From contig NZ_CP068082.1 in assembly GCF_016724845.1 (NCBI RefSeq), positions 62,001-126,000 on the forward strand: a stretch of 64,000 nucleotides of DNA. The letters are read 5' to 3'. Shown piece after piece: positions 8,787 through 18,276 of the stretch (positions are counted from its first letter, which is position 1; every line of letters begins with the position of its first letter). The DNA comes from Sphingobacterium spiritivorum. Its GTDB lineage: Bacteria > Bacteroidota > Bacteroidia > Sphingobacteriales > Sphingobacteriaceae. The notes below the pieces were generated by a model. That model was given only the letters and a program-made list of their open reading frames with translations. It was not told where the DNA came from and ran no database searches. The position numbers and the translations under genes were made by a program.

Positions 8787-10157
8787 CTACTTTAATTCTT
8801 GAATGGCTTGAATAGTTTTATTAATTAATATTTCCAGACTTCCTTTTGCATATGGTGTTTGCCAGACGGCATAGATATCAAGCCCGTAGAGTTCGGCCGG
8901 AGGCAAATAGCCGACATAACCGTTGGCAATATTGATAAAAGCAACCGATTTGTCCGGAAATGCCGCACGTATCTGCTCCTGTATAATGGAATATGCTTCG
9001 TTTGCCTGCCCGACAATGACACTATTTCCTAATTGCCATACCCACAATCTGATAACAGCCTGCTTCTGATCGCCTATACTTTTACGTGTATTCAGTTTGC
9101 GCCAAAGCCTGTCTTTCAATACCCGGTCTGTACAAGCCTCATACTCGGCTGTAATCTCCGTTACAGTAGGAAGTTTTTTATAATCGACAACGACTTCTAC
9201 TATTTTCTTTGTCAGAAGTTGCTGAGGAGGCAGATCACAGATTTTCCAGAGAGCCAGCGGTGCGCCCGAAACCAGTGCTTCCTTAAAATATAATCCCTGA
9301 TTATTAGCAGACAGGGATTCAAGAGCAGACAAGACCGCAAAACCAAGTCTTCTGCCATGCCGGTCTACAATTGCCGGATCTGAAACATACTGTTCCATAG
9401 GTGCCAGATCTCCTGATGCTCCCTGTAAAAACATACAGATTCCACCTGTCTTTGCAGTTACTTCTTCACGCATGGCACCTACAAAATCAGGAGATAACAG
9501 ACTGTTTTCATGTGCAAATGTTGTGGGATGGCAGGCGTAGTTGACTAATGTTGCCAAAGTCTGATTTGCATTATCTCTGATACATCCCACCAATACCGTA
9601 TCATCTGCCCGATCGGATGGATTGTACCCGATCAGATAGGAGTCATCAATCTTTAAGTCACGTTTTGTAGCCAGGTCACATTTTCCATAGGTCCAGGTGA
9701 GTGTTCCGGCTATCAGATTATGCTCAGCCTGCTGAATCAGTTCTACAGACTGTACAGCCAGAGATTCCAGATAAGGCCGGATATATTCTCCTCCCGGTTT
9801 ATCGGCATCCGCAGTACATATAACAGGTCCCGAATGGGTATGTGAAAGGCAAAACAGCAGTTGTTCTTCCTGAAGAGCTGTTTGCTGCAGGATATAATGA
9901 CGTAGGTTTCGTTCATCCGATTCATTTTTCCACCAGCCCAGATCCGCAGTGATCATTGCAAGAGAAATTCCTCCCTCACCCCGGAACAGTACACACTGCA
10001 TCAGCAATGGCCGATGTAATCCGGAAGCCTGATCAGATGGCGCGGCACCCCAGTTGCGTGCATAGATCTCCAGTGGTGGGGTAATATCGCATTCAGCTAC
10101 TCCAAAGTAGCCTGTAAAAGAATGGTGAGCAGCTATTAAGGTATCATTTAAGGTCAT
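8787..10157 (-). CDS. Neutral-ceramidase-like hydrolase, cytosolic
   Basis: A 456-aa protein. Its first 110 residues (FGVAECDITPPLEIYARNWG, then SHTHSGP) match the N-terminal domain of the neutral/alkaline ceramidase superfamily, whose members use a zinc site with histidines of this type. A second conserved histidine segment is VNYACHPTTF, and FLQGASGDLAP is also typical. Unlike genuine ceramidases there is no signal peptide, and the C-terminal domain seems short. In this operon of sugar-acid enzymes it is unlikely to cleave ceramide; an amide or ester of a sugar acid is a better guess. It sits 20 bases from the SDR gene and abuts the symporter gene. Confidence 0.7.
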   Translation of the reverse strand: MTLNDTLIAAHHSFTGYFGVAECDITPPLEIYARNWGAAPSDQASGLHRPLLMQCVLFRGEGGISLAMITADLGWWKNESDERNLRHYILQQTALQEEQLLFCLSHTHSGPVICTADADKPGGEYIRPYLESLAVQSVELIQQAEHNLIAGTLTWTYGKCDLATKRDLKIDDSYLIGYNPSDRADDTVLVGCIRDNANQTLATLVNYACHPTTFAHENSLLSPDFVGAMREEVTAKTGGICMFLQGASGDLAPMEQYVSDPAIVDRHGRRLGFAVLSALESLSANNQGLYFKEALVSGAPLALWKICDLPPQQLLTKKIVEVVVDYKKLPTVTEITAEYEACTDRVLKDRLWRKLNTRKSIGDQKQAVIRLWVWQLGNSVIVGQANEAYSIIQEQIRAAFPDKSVAFINIANGYVGYLPPAELYGLDIYAVWQTPYAKGSLEILINKTIQAIQELK

Positions 10158-10177
10158 AATTCAGGTTTGATTGGCGG

Positions 10178-10957
10178 TTAACTTTTTCTGCTGAGGGACA
10201 GACCTCCATCCATCAGAATGGTGCTTCCCGTGAGATGTCTGTTTTTCGGATGGCATATCCAGACCACCTGACCGGCGACTTCTTCAGCCTCGATCAGCGC
10301 CCGTACAGGGACGGTTTCGCGTGCCTGATCTGCCAGTCCCGGATGCCGACTCCATACCTCCTTACTCAATCCGGCATTGACATAGCCAGGAGCGACTTCA
10401 TTGATCCGAATTCCGTGAGGAGCATATTCCAATGCCATAGATTGACATAACATACGTATGGCAGCTTTAGAAACAGAGTAAGCCGGCAGATTCTGATGCA
10501 CAACATGTGCCGCCCAGCTTCCCAGAAACACGATATTACCAGCACTCCCCTGCTGTACTATCTTTCGGGCTACTGCATTTGCAAGGTAAAATGAACCGTT
10601 TAAGTTTACTTTTATCTCCTGATCCCACTCTGCAGTACTGATCTGTTGATAGTCTTTTAAAGTAACTGTTGCTGCATTTGCAATCGCTACATCTACTTTC
10701 CCCCAATGCTGTGCTACCGATTCCACCCACAGCTCTACTGCCTCCGCATCCTGCACATCCACCTGATCGTATCTGCAGAGGTATCCGACTTCCTGCAATC
10801 GGGCAAGTTGAGGTGCTGCTGCTTCCGGGCTTAGCCTGTCTCCTATAGCCACACGTGCTCCCTGCATTGCAAAAGCTTTGACAGTTGCCAGGCCTATATC
10901 TCCCAGTCCGCCGGAAATAAGAACGACCTGATTATTAAAGTAACTTTCCTTGTTCAT
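10178..10957 (-). CDS. Short-chain dehydrogenase/reductase
   Basis: A 259-aa NAD(P)-dependent classical SDR. The glycine-rich cofactor loop is SGGLGDIG (residues ~15-22), the NAA motif reads IANAATV, the catalytic YxxxK is YSVSK with an upstream serine (FLGSWAAH), and the C-terminus ends in TGSTILMDGG. Aspartate 40 after the second strand (AIGDR) suggests NAD preference. It lies 11 bases after the dehydratase gene in the same operon and probably oxidises or reduces a hydroxyl of the sugar-acid intermediate. Confidence 0.9.
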   Translation of the reverse strand: MNKESYFNNQVVLISGGLGDIGLATVKAFAMQGARVAIGDRLSPEAAAPQLARLQEVGYLCRYDQVDVQDAEAVELWVESVAQHWGKVDVAIANAATVTLKDYQQISTAEWDQEIKVNLNGSFYLANAVARKIVQQGSAGNIVFLGSWAAHVVHQNLPAYSVSKAAIRMLCQSMALEYAPHGIRINEVAPGYVNAGLSKEVWSRHPGLADQARETVPVRALIEAEEVAGQVVWICHPKNRHLTGSTILMDGGLSLSRKS

Positions 10958-10968
10958 CTCTATATTCT

Positions 10969-12147
10969 TTACCAGTCACCTACACTACCATCTTTGTAGA
11001 AGGTCCGCTGTAATATCTCTTGTTGAAAAGGATGCTTTTTGACTTCCTCTTCGTTGATCTCAATTCCCAATCCCGGTTTTTGATTTGGAAGTACAATACG
11101 TCCCTGCTTCTGAACGGTAAACCCTTCGGATACAACATCCGAACGCCATTCTACATCACTGTGTACACTTTCACAAATAATATAGGATGGGCTGGAAAAG
11201 CCTAGTTCCAAAGATGCGGCTGTACTGACAGGTCCCTGCGGATTATGCGGAGCCATAGATACCCGGTAGGCCTCGGCCAGTGCACCGATACGACGTGCCT
11301 CGGTCAATCCTCCGCAATGGGTAATATCCGGCTGAATAACGCTTACTGCTCTTTTCTCCAATAATTCCCGGAATGCATGTACACCTACAAGACGTTCTCC
11401 TGATGCTATCGGAGTCGTTACCGCACGCTGAATCAACGCAATATCTTCCATAGTTTCCGGCCAGCAGGGTTCTTCAAAGAAATACAGGCCATATGGTTCC
11501 AGTGCTTTTGCAAACATCATCCCCATACGCGGACTCGGACGTGCATGGCAATCCACCATAATGTCGATCTGATCGCCGACAGCTTCCCGCATCGCACGTA
11601 CACAGGCTTCTGCATATTTGATAGGCTGTAAGCCTTCCAGCGACATAGTCTCCGGCACAGCCATTGATTTGAATGCTGTAAAACCTTCTTCTACCGCCTG
11701 CAATGCTAATTCACCAAATCGTTTTGCATCTCCCGGAGCAGTCTCATAAAAGTCTTCCATCTTGCCGCCTCCCAAATGGCAGTACAGACGAACATGGTCT
11801 CTGACACGGCCTCCCCAGAGTTCATGACAAGGCACATTATGAATCTTACCCAGAATATCCCATAGTGCAATATCAATCCCGCTGATAGCCGTTCCTCTGA
11901 CAATTCCGTTTCCATGCCAGAAGTGTTGGCGGTACATCATCTGCCAAAGGTGTTCTATGCGTCTGGGATCTTCTCCGATAAGCAGTTGAGAAATATCTTC
12001 AATAGCGCCAACAACGCTTTTTGTATGCCATTCCAAAGTAGCTTCTCCCCAACCCCATAATCCAGGCTGATCCGTCACTACTTTTACAAAAATCCAGTTT
12101 CTCATCCGTGCATGGCACACATAAGTTTCTATAGCTGTAATTTTCAT
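10969..12147 (-). CDS. Enolase-superfamily sugar-acid dehydratase (galactonate-dehydratase-like)
   Basis: A 392-aa member of the mandelate racemase/muconate lactonising group. The metal and catalytic residues are visible: VDCHARP (Asp199, His201), FFEEP, ASGER and the base in APHNPQGP. The combination of Asp-x-His with a late APHN histidine is that of the D-galactonate/D-gluconate dehydratase branch, which removes water from an aldonate to give a 2-keto-3-deoxy acid. Gene context (lactonase, SDR, aldolase-like protein, polysaccharide lyase) agrees with an aldonate or related acid as substrate. The exact sugar is not determined. Confidence 0.85.
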   Translation of the reverse strand: MKITAIETYVCHARMRNWIFVKVVTDQPGLWGWGEATLEWHTKSVVGAIEDISQLLIGEDPRRIEHLWQMMYRQHFWHGNGIVRGTAISGIDIALWDILGKIHNVPCHELWGGRVRDHVRLYCHLGGGKMEDFYETAPGDAKRFGELALQAVEEGFTAFKSMAVPETMSLEGLQPIKYAEACVRAMREAVGDQIDIMVDCHARPSPRMGMMFAKALEPYGLYFFEEPCWPETMEDIALIQRAVTTPIASGERLVGVHAFRELLEKRAVSVIQPDITHCGGLTEARRIGALAEAYRVSMAPHNPQGPVSTAASLELGFSSPSYIICESVHSDVEWRSDVVSEGFTVQKQGRIVLPNQKPGLGIEINEEEVKKHPFQQEILQRTFYKDGSVGDW

Positions 12148-12160
12148 GTATGTATTCCTG

Positions 12161-13480
12161 TTATAATTGATCTATTACTTTTCTGGTTTTCTCCAATGTC
12201 TCTTCAATATCTGCTACTGAGTGTGCAAAAGAAATACTTCCCTGTTTGATCGGAGCCGGGAAATTAAAAATTCCTTCTTCGATCAGTTTCTTACGGTATA
12301 CCGTATCCAGCTGAAAATCATGATGATTGACGATATCATGAAAATCTACCGGAGCATGATCCATAAAATAAGTACAGAAGGCAGACCCTTGTCTTGCAAT
12401 ATAATGCGTAATCCCTTTAGCGGTAAAAATATCTTTCAGTCCGTTTTCCAGCATTTCACCCAGACGCTCCACATGACCATATACATTATGTTCTGCTGAT
12501 GACAACTTTTGTAAGGTCGCAATAGCAGCAGCAGTCGTAAGCGGAAAAGCATTGAAGGTACCTGCAATAAGTACTCTTTCTTTCTTATCCGGATGCACAA
12601 AGTAATCCATGTATTCCTTTTTACCGGCAATCACTCCTAAAGGATAGCCATTGGCAACTGCTTTTCCAAAAGTAGACAGATCCGGCTTGATTCCACAGAT
12701 AGACTGATATCCGCCCAGGGCATGTCTGAAGCCTGTTTTTACCTCATCAAAAATAAGGAGAAAACCATTTTCATCTGCCAATTTACGCAAACCTTCCAGA
12801 TATCCTTCTTTAGGTTTTACAATTCCGACATTTTGTAGAATCGGCTCCAGAATAATACAGGCTATCTCATATCTTTTTAGCAGATAGGCTACAGAATCCA
12901 GATCATTGTAATTGACAATATGCACTAAAGAACTATGTGCTTTGGGTACTCCTGCAGATGAAGAATCAAATGGATATTCTCCAGGACTTACACGCGGACC
13001 GATATCTTCCAATGCACTGATTACATTACAGGAAACATCATTGTGCCAGCCGTTATATCCGCCCTGCATCACAATAATATGATCACGATGTGTCACCGCT
13101 CTGGCTATGCGTATAGCGTGATAAGTTGCCTCAGATCCTGTAGTAGTAATCTGTATACTGTCTACAGTAGGCACCGACTGACAGAATAAAGAAGCAAACT
13201 CTCCCTCCAGCGTAGTAGGCCCGGCTCCCATTAATACAGCCTGATCGCTTAATGTACTCTGTACCGCACGATTTATATCCGGATCATTATGCCCCAGAAA
13301 GGAAGCCGCAAATCCAGCCTGATAATCAATGTACTCATTTCCGTCCAGATCACGTACTTTACTGCCGTTACCGCTTTTGAAACAAATATTAGGTTCAGAT
13401 TTTCTATTTAGGGACACTACTCCCCCGGGAATCCATTTTTCATTTTCCAGCAATACACCGGACGATTTAGATCTTGTCAT
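12161..13480 (-). CDS. Class III aminotransferase (glutamate-1-semialdehyde aminomutase-like)
   Basis: A 439-aa PLP enzyme of fold type I. The segment [18 protein letters not shown] carries the aspartate that binds the PLP nitrogen, and [14 protein letters not shown] carries the Schiff-base lysine (Lys273). [17 protein letters not shown] binds the PLP phosphate. It resembles GSA aminomutases, but its place as first gene of a sugar-acid operon, without any haem genes, argues for a catabolic transaminase or mutase acting on an amino-sugar acid or keto-acid. It is divergent from the SMP-30 gene and has candidate GntR operators upstream. Confidence 0.85.
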   Translation of the reverse strand: MTRSKSSGVLLENEKWIPGGVVSLNRKSEPNICFKSGNGSKVRDLDGNEYIDYQAGFAASFLGHNDPDINRAVQSTLSDQAVLMGAGPTTLEGEFASLFCQSVPTVDSIQITTTGSEATYHAIRIARAVTHRDHIIVMQGGYNGWHNDVSCNVISALEDIGPRVSPGEYPFDSSSAGVPKAHSSLVHIVNYNDLDSVAYLLKRYEIACIILEPILQNVGIVKPKEGYLEGLRKLADENGFLLIFDEVKTGFRHALGGYQSICGIKPDLSTFGKAVANGYPLGVIAGKKEYMDYFVHPDKKERVLIAGTFNAFPLTTAAAIATLQKLSSAEHNVYGHVERLGEMLENGLKDIFTAKGITHYIARQGSAFCTYFMDHAPVDFHDIVNHHDFQLDTVYRKKLIEEGIFNFPAPIKQGSISFAHSVADIEETLEKTRKVIDQL

Positions 13481-13649
13481 ATTAGATTGTCAATTATTTT
13501 TTTACTCCTTGTCACTACCGTGAAAAATAATCACATGCGGTTATATGCTGTATGCAGGAACGGATGTACTATGGCTTTTTAATATACACGTACAGGTATC
13601 GTAAGATCGTCCGGTTCTGTATATTCAGGCTTATAACTAACTGATTAAT

Positions 13650-13682
13650 TTGTATACTAAATTACATTATATTTGTATACAA
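13650..13682. promoter_or_regulatory. Two candidate GntR operators (TTGTATACAA type)
   Basis: In the divergent region between the aminotransferase operon and the lactonase gene lies one perfect palindrome TTGTATACAA (13673-13682). One copy with a single mismatch, TTGTATACTA, lies at 13650-13659. The same palindrome lies next to the start of the local GntR gene and in the susC control region, so these are probably its binding sites. Confidence 0.65.
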
Positions 13683-13704
13683 TTAAAATATATTTTTACT
13701 TTTT

Positions 13705-13712
13705 TATATTTG
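13705..13712 (+). promoter_or_regulatory. TAnnTTTG promoter element of the lactonase gene
   Basis: TATATTTG matches the Bacteroidota -7 consensus and ends seven bases before the ATG at 13720, implying a very short leader. The perfect operator at 13673-13682 lies about 22 bases upstream, where it would cover the polymerase -33 region. Confidence 0.5.
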
Positions 13713-13719
13713 ACCTGTT

Positions 13720-14532
13720 ATGAACGACAATACCACCACTATCCTGTTGGATAACCTCTCCTTTCCGGAAGGTCCTGCATTTACTCCAAACGGAGATCTT
13801 TGGTTTGTAGAGCAGCAGCGGAATTGCCTGAGCCGATACCGGAACGGTTCATTAGAGCGGTATGAAGTCGGTGGCAGACCTAATGGCATCGCTACAGATG
13901 ACAACGGCCTGATCTGGTTTTGTGATTCGGAACGCAATCAGATACGAACATTCAACAGTCTGACCGGAGATCTGGAAATAATCGTAAGTCAGGTGGAAGG
14001 CAATGCTTTAAACCTGCCCAACGATTTGGCGTTCGACAAAGACGGCAATCTGCTGTTCACCTGTTCCGGAGACAGCCTTACCAAAGGTGACGGATATATA
14101 TGCGCGCTATCGCCAAAACAAAAATTAAAGGTATTTCGATCTGTCTCTTTTTACCCCAACGGACTGGCTTTCAATGCCGATCACAGCAAACTTTATATAG
14201 CAGAGACCGGCACACACAACATCTGGACAGGCAACTGGGATAGCCAGAATATGGAATGGACTAATCCTGTCTGTTTCACAAATACCGGAGGACCTGTTGG
14301 TCCTGACGGGATGGCATTTGATGAGGAAGGCAACTTGTATATTGCTGTGTACGGATCAGGAACGGTACATCAGTATGATCCTCAGGGACAATTGTCTGCA
14401 AAAATACATACCGGAGGAAACAATCCGACAAATTGCGCTTTCGATCCCATCGGGAGCCTGGGACTGGTTATTACAGAAGCAGAAAAGGGGGTGCTGGTCA
14501 GTTATAAGACCGTATGCAAAGGTATTTTATAA
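13720..14532 (+). CDS. SMP-30/gluconolactonase-type lactonase
   Basis: A 270-aa six-bladed beta-propeller hydrolase of the SMP-30/gluconolaconase/LRE group. The divalent-metal ligands fit the family: FPEGPAF (Glu near residue 14), FYPNGLAF (Asn) and GPDGMAFD (Asp). No signal peptide is present, so it acts in the cytosol. The family opens sugar lactones to aldonic acids, the kind of compound the dehydratase encoded on the other strand would use. It is divergent from that operon and shares its operator region. Confidence 0.85.
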   Translation: MNDNTTTILLDNLSFPEGPAFTPNGDLWFVEQQRNCLSRYRNGSLERYEVGGRPNGIATDDNGLIWFCDSERNQIRTFNSLTGDLEIIVSQVEGNALNLPNDLAFDKDGNLLFTCSGDSLTKGDGYICALSPKQKLKVFRSVSFYPNGLAFNADHSKLYIAETGTHNIWTGNWDSQNMEWTNPVCFTNTGGPVGPDGMAFDEEGNLYIAVYGSGTVHQYDPQGQLSAKIHTGGNNPTNCAFDPIGSLGLVITEAEKGVLVSYKTVCKGIL

Positions 14533-14586
14533 GGACTGCAGATCGGGAGGATATTATGCTGGAACAGGTTCTGGAAAGTAAAAAAA

Positions 14587-14608
14587 GCCGGAAGATTTCT
14601 CTTCCGGC
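14587..14608 (-). terminator. Intrinsic terminator of the gntR-type gene
   Basis: GCCGGAAGA (14587-14595) pairs with TCTTCCGGC (14600-14608) around a 4-base loop. On the minus strand the hairpin is followed by seven Ts (plus-strand A-run 14580-14586). It lies between the convergent lactonase and regulator genes. Confidence 0.85.
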
Positions 14609-14645
14609 CGTCAGTCAGATTATACAGATTAGTGAATTTAACAAC

Positions 14646-15281
14646 CTAAAATTCAATAGATTCCTTCTCTCCTCTGTCAAGATGCTCAAGCAAAGTATCT
14701 ATGGATTCTTTTAATTTACCCTCCTTCAGGTATTCCACAATTTTACGGTGCTCTACTTCAGTCTGTTTATAGTCATCCATATGGCTCAGAGCATTGCCCA
14801 GCTTCAGATGAAACAAAGGAATATTACTGTTATGATAGATATGCAGCAAGCGCTCATTGCCTGTAGATTCGATTATTTTCTCATGAAAACGCACATCTGC
14901 TTCGCATGCTCCGCCATAATATCCTTTTTCTACCATGGAAGAAAAATCGTCACAAATGAGCTCCAGCTCTTTGATCACTGCTTTATCTCTTTTTGTAAAC
15001 AAGATCTTGAGTGCACCGACTTCCAGAAGTTCGCGCAGTTCGCGGATGTCCTTGATATCATCAGCTGTCATTTTTTTAACAAAACAACCGCCTTTTCCTC
15101 CAAACTCTACAAGCTGCTCTCCGGCCAAACGCATAAAAGCCTCACGGATAGCAACACGACTCACACTTAGTTTATCTGCCCAGAAACTCTCGATCAGTCT
15201 GGCACCGCCAACAAGCTGATTGGACAATATTTTTTTCCTGATCTCTAAATACGCCTTATAAGACAACGAGTCTTCCTTCAT
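14646..15281 (-). CDS. GntR-family regulator with FCD domain
   Basis: A 211-aa repressor. Residues ~10-70 are the winged helix (LIESFWADKLSVSRVAIREA, then MRLAGEQLVEF). Residues ~80-205 are an all-helical FCD ligand domain with the metal-binding pattern DVRFHEKIIE and later EVEHRKIVEYL. Regulators of this subgroup commonly sense sugar acids such as gluconate, galactonate or uronates. The gene lies alone on the minus strand between the two halves of the locus. The palindrome TTGTATACAA sits two bases upstream of its ATG, which suggests autoregulation. Confidence 0.92.
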   Translation of the reverse strand: MKEDSLSYKAYLEIRKKILSNQLVGGARLIESFWADKLSVSRVAIREAFMRLAGEQLVEFGGKGGCFVKKMTADDIKDIRELRELLEVGALKILFTKRDKAVIKELELICDDFSSMVEKGYYGGACEADVRFHEKIIESTGNERLLHIYHNSNIPLFHLKLGNALSHMDDYKQTEVEHRKIVEYLKEGKLKESIDTLLEHLDRGEKESIEF

Positions 15282-15282
15282 A

Positions 15283-15292
15283 TTGTATACAA
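15283..15292. promoter_or_regulatory. Perfect GntR-type operator TTGTATACAA at the gntR start
   Basis: The perfect 10-bp palindrome lies one base upstream of the regulator start codon (15281). It is downstream of a possible minus-strand promoter TATTTTTG (complement of 15301-15308). Binding here would block transcription or translation of the regulator itself. Confidence 0.65.
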
Positions 15293-15390
15293 TTTAATAT
15301 CAAAAATAAGAATACATCTTGTATTTATTGCAATAATAAAATGCATTCCTGTAACTTACTAAAAAAATCAATGACAGCACAAACAATAAA

Positions 15391-18186
15391 TTAATTATTA
15401 TTCAACCCTGCTTCATCCGCTCCATATTTTCTTCCGGGAGCAAACCGCAATACAGTTCCCTGAGATTCATAACGGATAACATTCTTACCCGGATCAACCG
15501 GAATATTTTTATCTGAAATCTGTTGTCCGGATTGAATAGTCCAGAATCCTTCTTTCAGGCCTGCCAGAATAATTTTGTATTTTTTATCTGCCGGAACTGT
15601 TAATTCAATCGGCTCACTGATCAGTTGTCCGCCTTTACTGATGCATACAATACGATCATCCAACCGGATCACATAATAACCTGCTTTCTCTTCGTATTGA
15701 ACAGGCAACGGAACGGATTGCCCTTCCACCATCTGAAAAACAGTCAGAAAACGATCTTCTGGATTTTCCTGTTGAGGCGTAACCATGATACGATGCGCAC
15801 GTGCCTCCGGCCAGTTTGACTTGACTTCATAATCATCTCCAAAGACCTGATTAGCTTTTTCTCCACTCAAAACAGTGACTGCTCTTTGCTCAGGCTTAGG
15901 CAACAACATATTGACATAGGTTTTCCCGGTCTTTCCTTCCAGTTCACTATGTAATACCAGCTGTCCCTGCTCTTCTTTTGGTGCATTCAGTGTATTGATC
16001 TGCCAGTATTTCTTAAAGGCCGGATCATTTACTTTCATGTCATCCGTCAGAATAACGGCTGCAGGCACATCTTTACGGTTCAGATCGAGAAACAGAAAAC
16101 CGCGTGTATAGCTACTCATTTTAGACGTATATGCGGCTGTCAGATCTATATTGTAATAACTAAAATCCGGCGACATGGAGTCGGCAGCTACAGCAGAAGA
16201 GCGTACGAAACCAACATTGTACCAGGGATCGGTCTTTGCCTCTGTCGCCGTTCTCGGAAAACGCTGACTGAAACGTGTACCCCCGTCATTAGTCCTTGTT
16301 CTGAACAATAATTTCTCCTGAGGATCTACTGCAAGCATCATACTGTGAGACACTGAACGTTTGTTAAAATTGAAATCATATGGCGATCCATAAGACAGAT
16401 ACAACCCGAGATCACCCACCTGTATCCCGTGATAGTAGATCTGCAATGCTCCGGCATCTGCATGCTGATGATTTCCGAAATGATAACCTCCGCCTTTTAT
16501 TTCAGCGACCACATCACTACTGCTGCGATCCATATTCCATCCTGTACGCGCAACCATAGCTCCCAATACCGGGCCAAAATCTTTTGTTCTAGGCAATTGA
16601 TTCAGATTGTAGTCCGGCTTAAGCAACGGATCGTTTAACAGCAGAAACAAAACCGGATTATCCGGCAATGCACCTTGTTTGTAGAATTCGGCTTTGATCA
16701 GAGGATTGTGCGAATATGCATAGCAAAGCAACATGGTCTGGGGATTTTTCCAGTAAAAGTTAGTACTGGAAGCATACTTGACATTGAACATATCGCCGTC
16801 CCGTAACATTTTACCATCCGGCGTACGCATATAAAGCCAGTAGTAAGGCATGTTTTTAATATTTTCATCAAAAACTTCCTGACCTGTCATCCTGTAATAG
16901 AACCAAACAGCATGCATTTCCCAACCAAAACGATAGCCACCGTAATCTATCCCCTGATTGTGCCGCGGAGACTGATATTCAAATTTACGCATAGGAACCA
17001 ATTGTTCTAATACGGTATACGACACGTATTGATAAGGCAACGGATCTTCATCATACACCGCTATACTCATAGCTAACAGGTCTCTGCATATCTGTGCTTC
17101 ATTGCCATGCCCGTTGATAATGCTTTCCTGACCATAGAACGGAGGCCAGCCGATTTCCATATCATCCGCCAGCCGGTACATATGCCGACGGATATGCGCG
17201 CGCTGTTCCGCTGTCATCAGATCATAGCACCAGTCGTACACGACTGCTGATGTGTAGATCGCACGTCCGATCTCACGGGTAATATCCCCGTAGGTAATAT
17301 TTCCGAATTCCAGAACAGACAGGTAATCTGAAACCAGACGCACAGCCTCTTTTCCAACCGATTTGTCTCCTGACATCAGATAATAAAAAGCTTTTATCTC
17401 TATATTTTTTTCCAGCGCTTCATTATAAAACTGTTCCTCTGCCGGATTGATATTGAAAGTAAATGCGGCAGTAGCTGCCGATTTTACTTTCTCCCATTCT
17501 GGTCTGTTCTCTTCGCTGCTCAATCTGTTTTTGACCGTCACCAGACTTTCTTCATTCACCCATATACGTGGTCTGCTTTTGGGAGGTACAATAGCTGGCT
17601 TATAATGAAGGGCCTCCTGCGGCACCTGAGGAGCTCCAAAACTCCGGATTTTAATCGTTTGAAACCTGACATTTCCGGGCAACCACATCTTTATCTGATG
17701 TTGCCCCTTTTTCAGTTGAAACTTGCCGAGCACCTGCCGTCCTCCCATGTGTGCATCAAACAGGATACGGCTTGTAGGCCGCTCTTCATCGATCTGCAGT
17801 TTGACATTCTGAGTCATGCGCCCCGTCTTATCCTCTCTTTTCAAAGCCTCCGGATCCACTGGCTCAACTACAGTTTCGAAGGTATACTTACCATCAGCCG
17901 GAACATCTACTTTAAAAATTATATCATATTTATAATCAATTTTTTGCAATTTATTACTAATGTTATTCTTTAACACTATATAACCTTCTGACGACTTATT
18001 TCCTTTGGATTTTGTCACGGTATGCGCATTGATTCCGACATCAGAAGCATGGTATACTTTTTCGTATACGGACAAAGGAGATGTCTGTGCATGTACGGAT
18101 ATAACAGACACCGCTATCACCATGAATAATGTCATTATAAAGAGGATACGGCAATATTTATTCTTTAAGAATCTTTGGCTGTACAT
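15391..18186 (-). CDS. Heparinase II/III-like polysaccharide lyase (PL21-like), secreted
   Basis: A 931-aa exported protein. Residues 1-34 are a signal peptide ending in VHAQ, and ~35-190 form a beta-rich N-terminal region. Residues ~200-530 are an alpha/alpha toroid (PRIWVNEESLVTVKNRL, YDWCYDLMTAEQRAHIR), and from ~540 there is a heparinase II/III beta-sandwich. Residues equivalent, by memory of Pedobacter heparinase II, to its catalytic and zinc sites can be seen: NGHGNEA, YGGYRF, GNHQHADAG, VGDLG and VSHSM. The enzyme would cleave a uronate-containing polysaccharide by beta-elimination. It lies downstream of the susCD genes but is separated from them by a terminator-like hairpin. It is longer than heparinase II (~770 aa) because of the N-terminal region. 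Confidence 0.85.
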   Translation of the reverse strand: MYSQRFLKNKYCRILFIMTLFMVIAVSVISVHAQTSPLSVYEKVYHASDVGINAHTVTKSKGNKSSEGYIVLKNNISNKLQKIDYKYDIIFKVDVPADGKYTFETVVEPVDPEALKREDKTGRMTQNVKLQIDEERPTSRILFDAHMGGRQVLGKFQLKKGQHQIKMWLPGNVRFQTIKIRSFGAPQVPQEALHYKPAIVPPKSRPRIWVNEESLVTVKNRLSSEENRPEWEKVKSAATAAFTFNINPAEEQFYNEALEKNIEIKAFYYLMSGDKSVGKEAVRLVSDYLSVLEFGNITYGDITREIGRAIYTSAVVYDWCYDLMTAEQRAHIRRHMYRLADDMEIGWPPFYGQESIINGHGNEAQICRDLLAMSIAVYDEDPLPYQYVSYTVLEQLVPMRKFEYQSPRHNQGIDYGGYRFGWEMHAVWFYYRMTGQEVFDENIKNMPYYWLYMRTPDGKMLRDGDMFNVKYASSTNFYWKNPQTMLLCYAYSHNPLIKAEFYKQGALPDNPVLFLLLNDPLLKPDYNLNQLPRTKDFGPVLGAMVARTGWNMDRSSSDVVAEIKGGGYHFGNHQHADAGALQIYYHGIQVGDLGLYLSYGSPYDFNFNKRSVSHSMMLAVDPQEKLLFRTRTNDGGTRFSQRFPRTATEAKTDPWYNVGFVRSSAVAADSMSPDFSYYNIDLTAAYTSKMSSYTRGFLFLDLNRKDVPAAVILTDDMKVNDPAFKKYWQINTLNAPKEEQGQLVLHSELEGKTGKTYVNMLLPKPEQRAVTVLSGEKANQVFGDDYEVKSNWPEARAHRIMVTPQQENPEDRFLTVFQMVEGQSVPLPVQYEEKAGYYVIRLDDRIVCISKGGQLISEPIELTVPADKKYKIILAGLKEGFWTIQSGQQISDKNIPVDPGKNVIRYESQGTVLRFAPGRKYGADEAGLNNN

Positions 18187-18214
18187 ATTCTACTTGTTGA
18201 AACAAATTAATAAA

Positions 18215-18245
18215 CCGGACTTCCTTTCTGCGGAAAGGAAATCCG
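18215..18245 (-). terminator. Hairpin between the susCD operon and the lyase gene
   Basis: CCGGACTTCCTTTC (18215-18228) pairs with GAAAGGAAATCCGG (18232-18245), with one mismatch, around a very short loop. The following minus-strand sequence is T-rich but not a pure T-run. It may end the susC operon or attenuate read-through into the lyase gene. Confidence 0.55.
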
Positions 18246-18276
18246 GAATACACAATCTAAAACAATTATACTGAAA

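Noticed and set aside
12161..13480. Haem-biosynthesis gene hemL
   Set aside because: The enzyme resembles glutamate-1-semialdehyde aminomutase, but it lies in a sugar-acid operon with a local regulator, so a haem role is improbable.
14297..14714. Overlapping small frames at the 3' end of the lactonase gene
   Set aside because: They run in other frames of the SMP-30 gene and across its terminator, and encode no credible domain.
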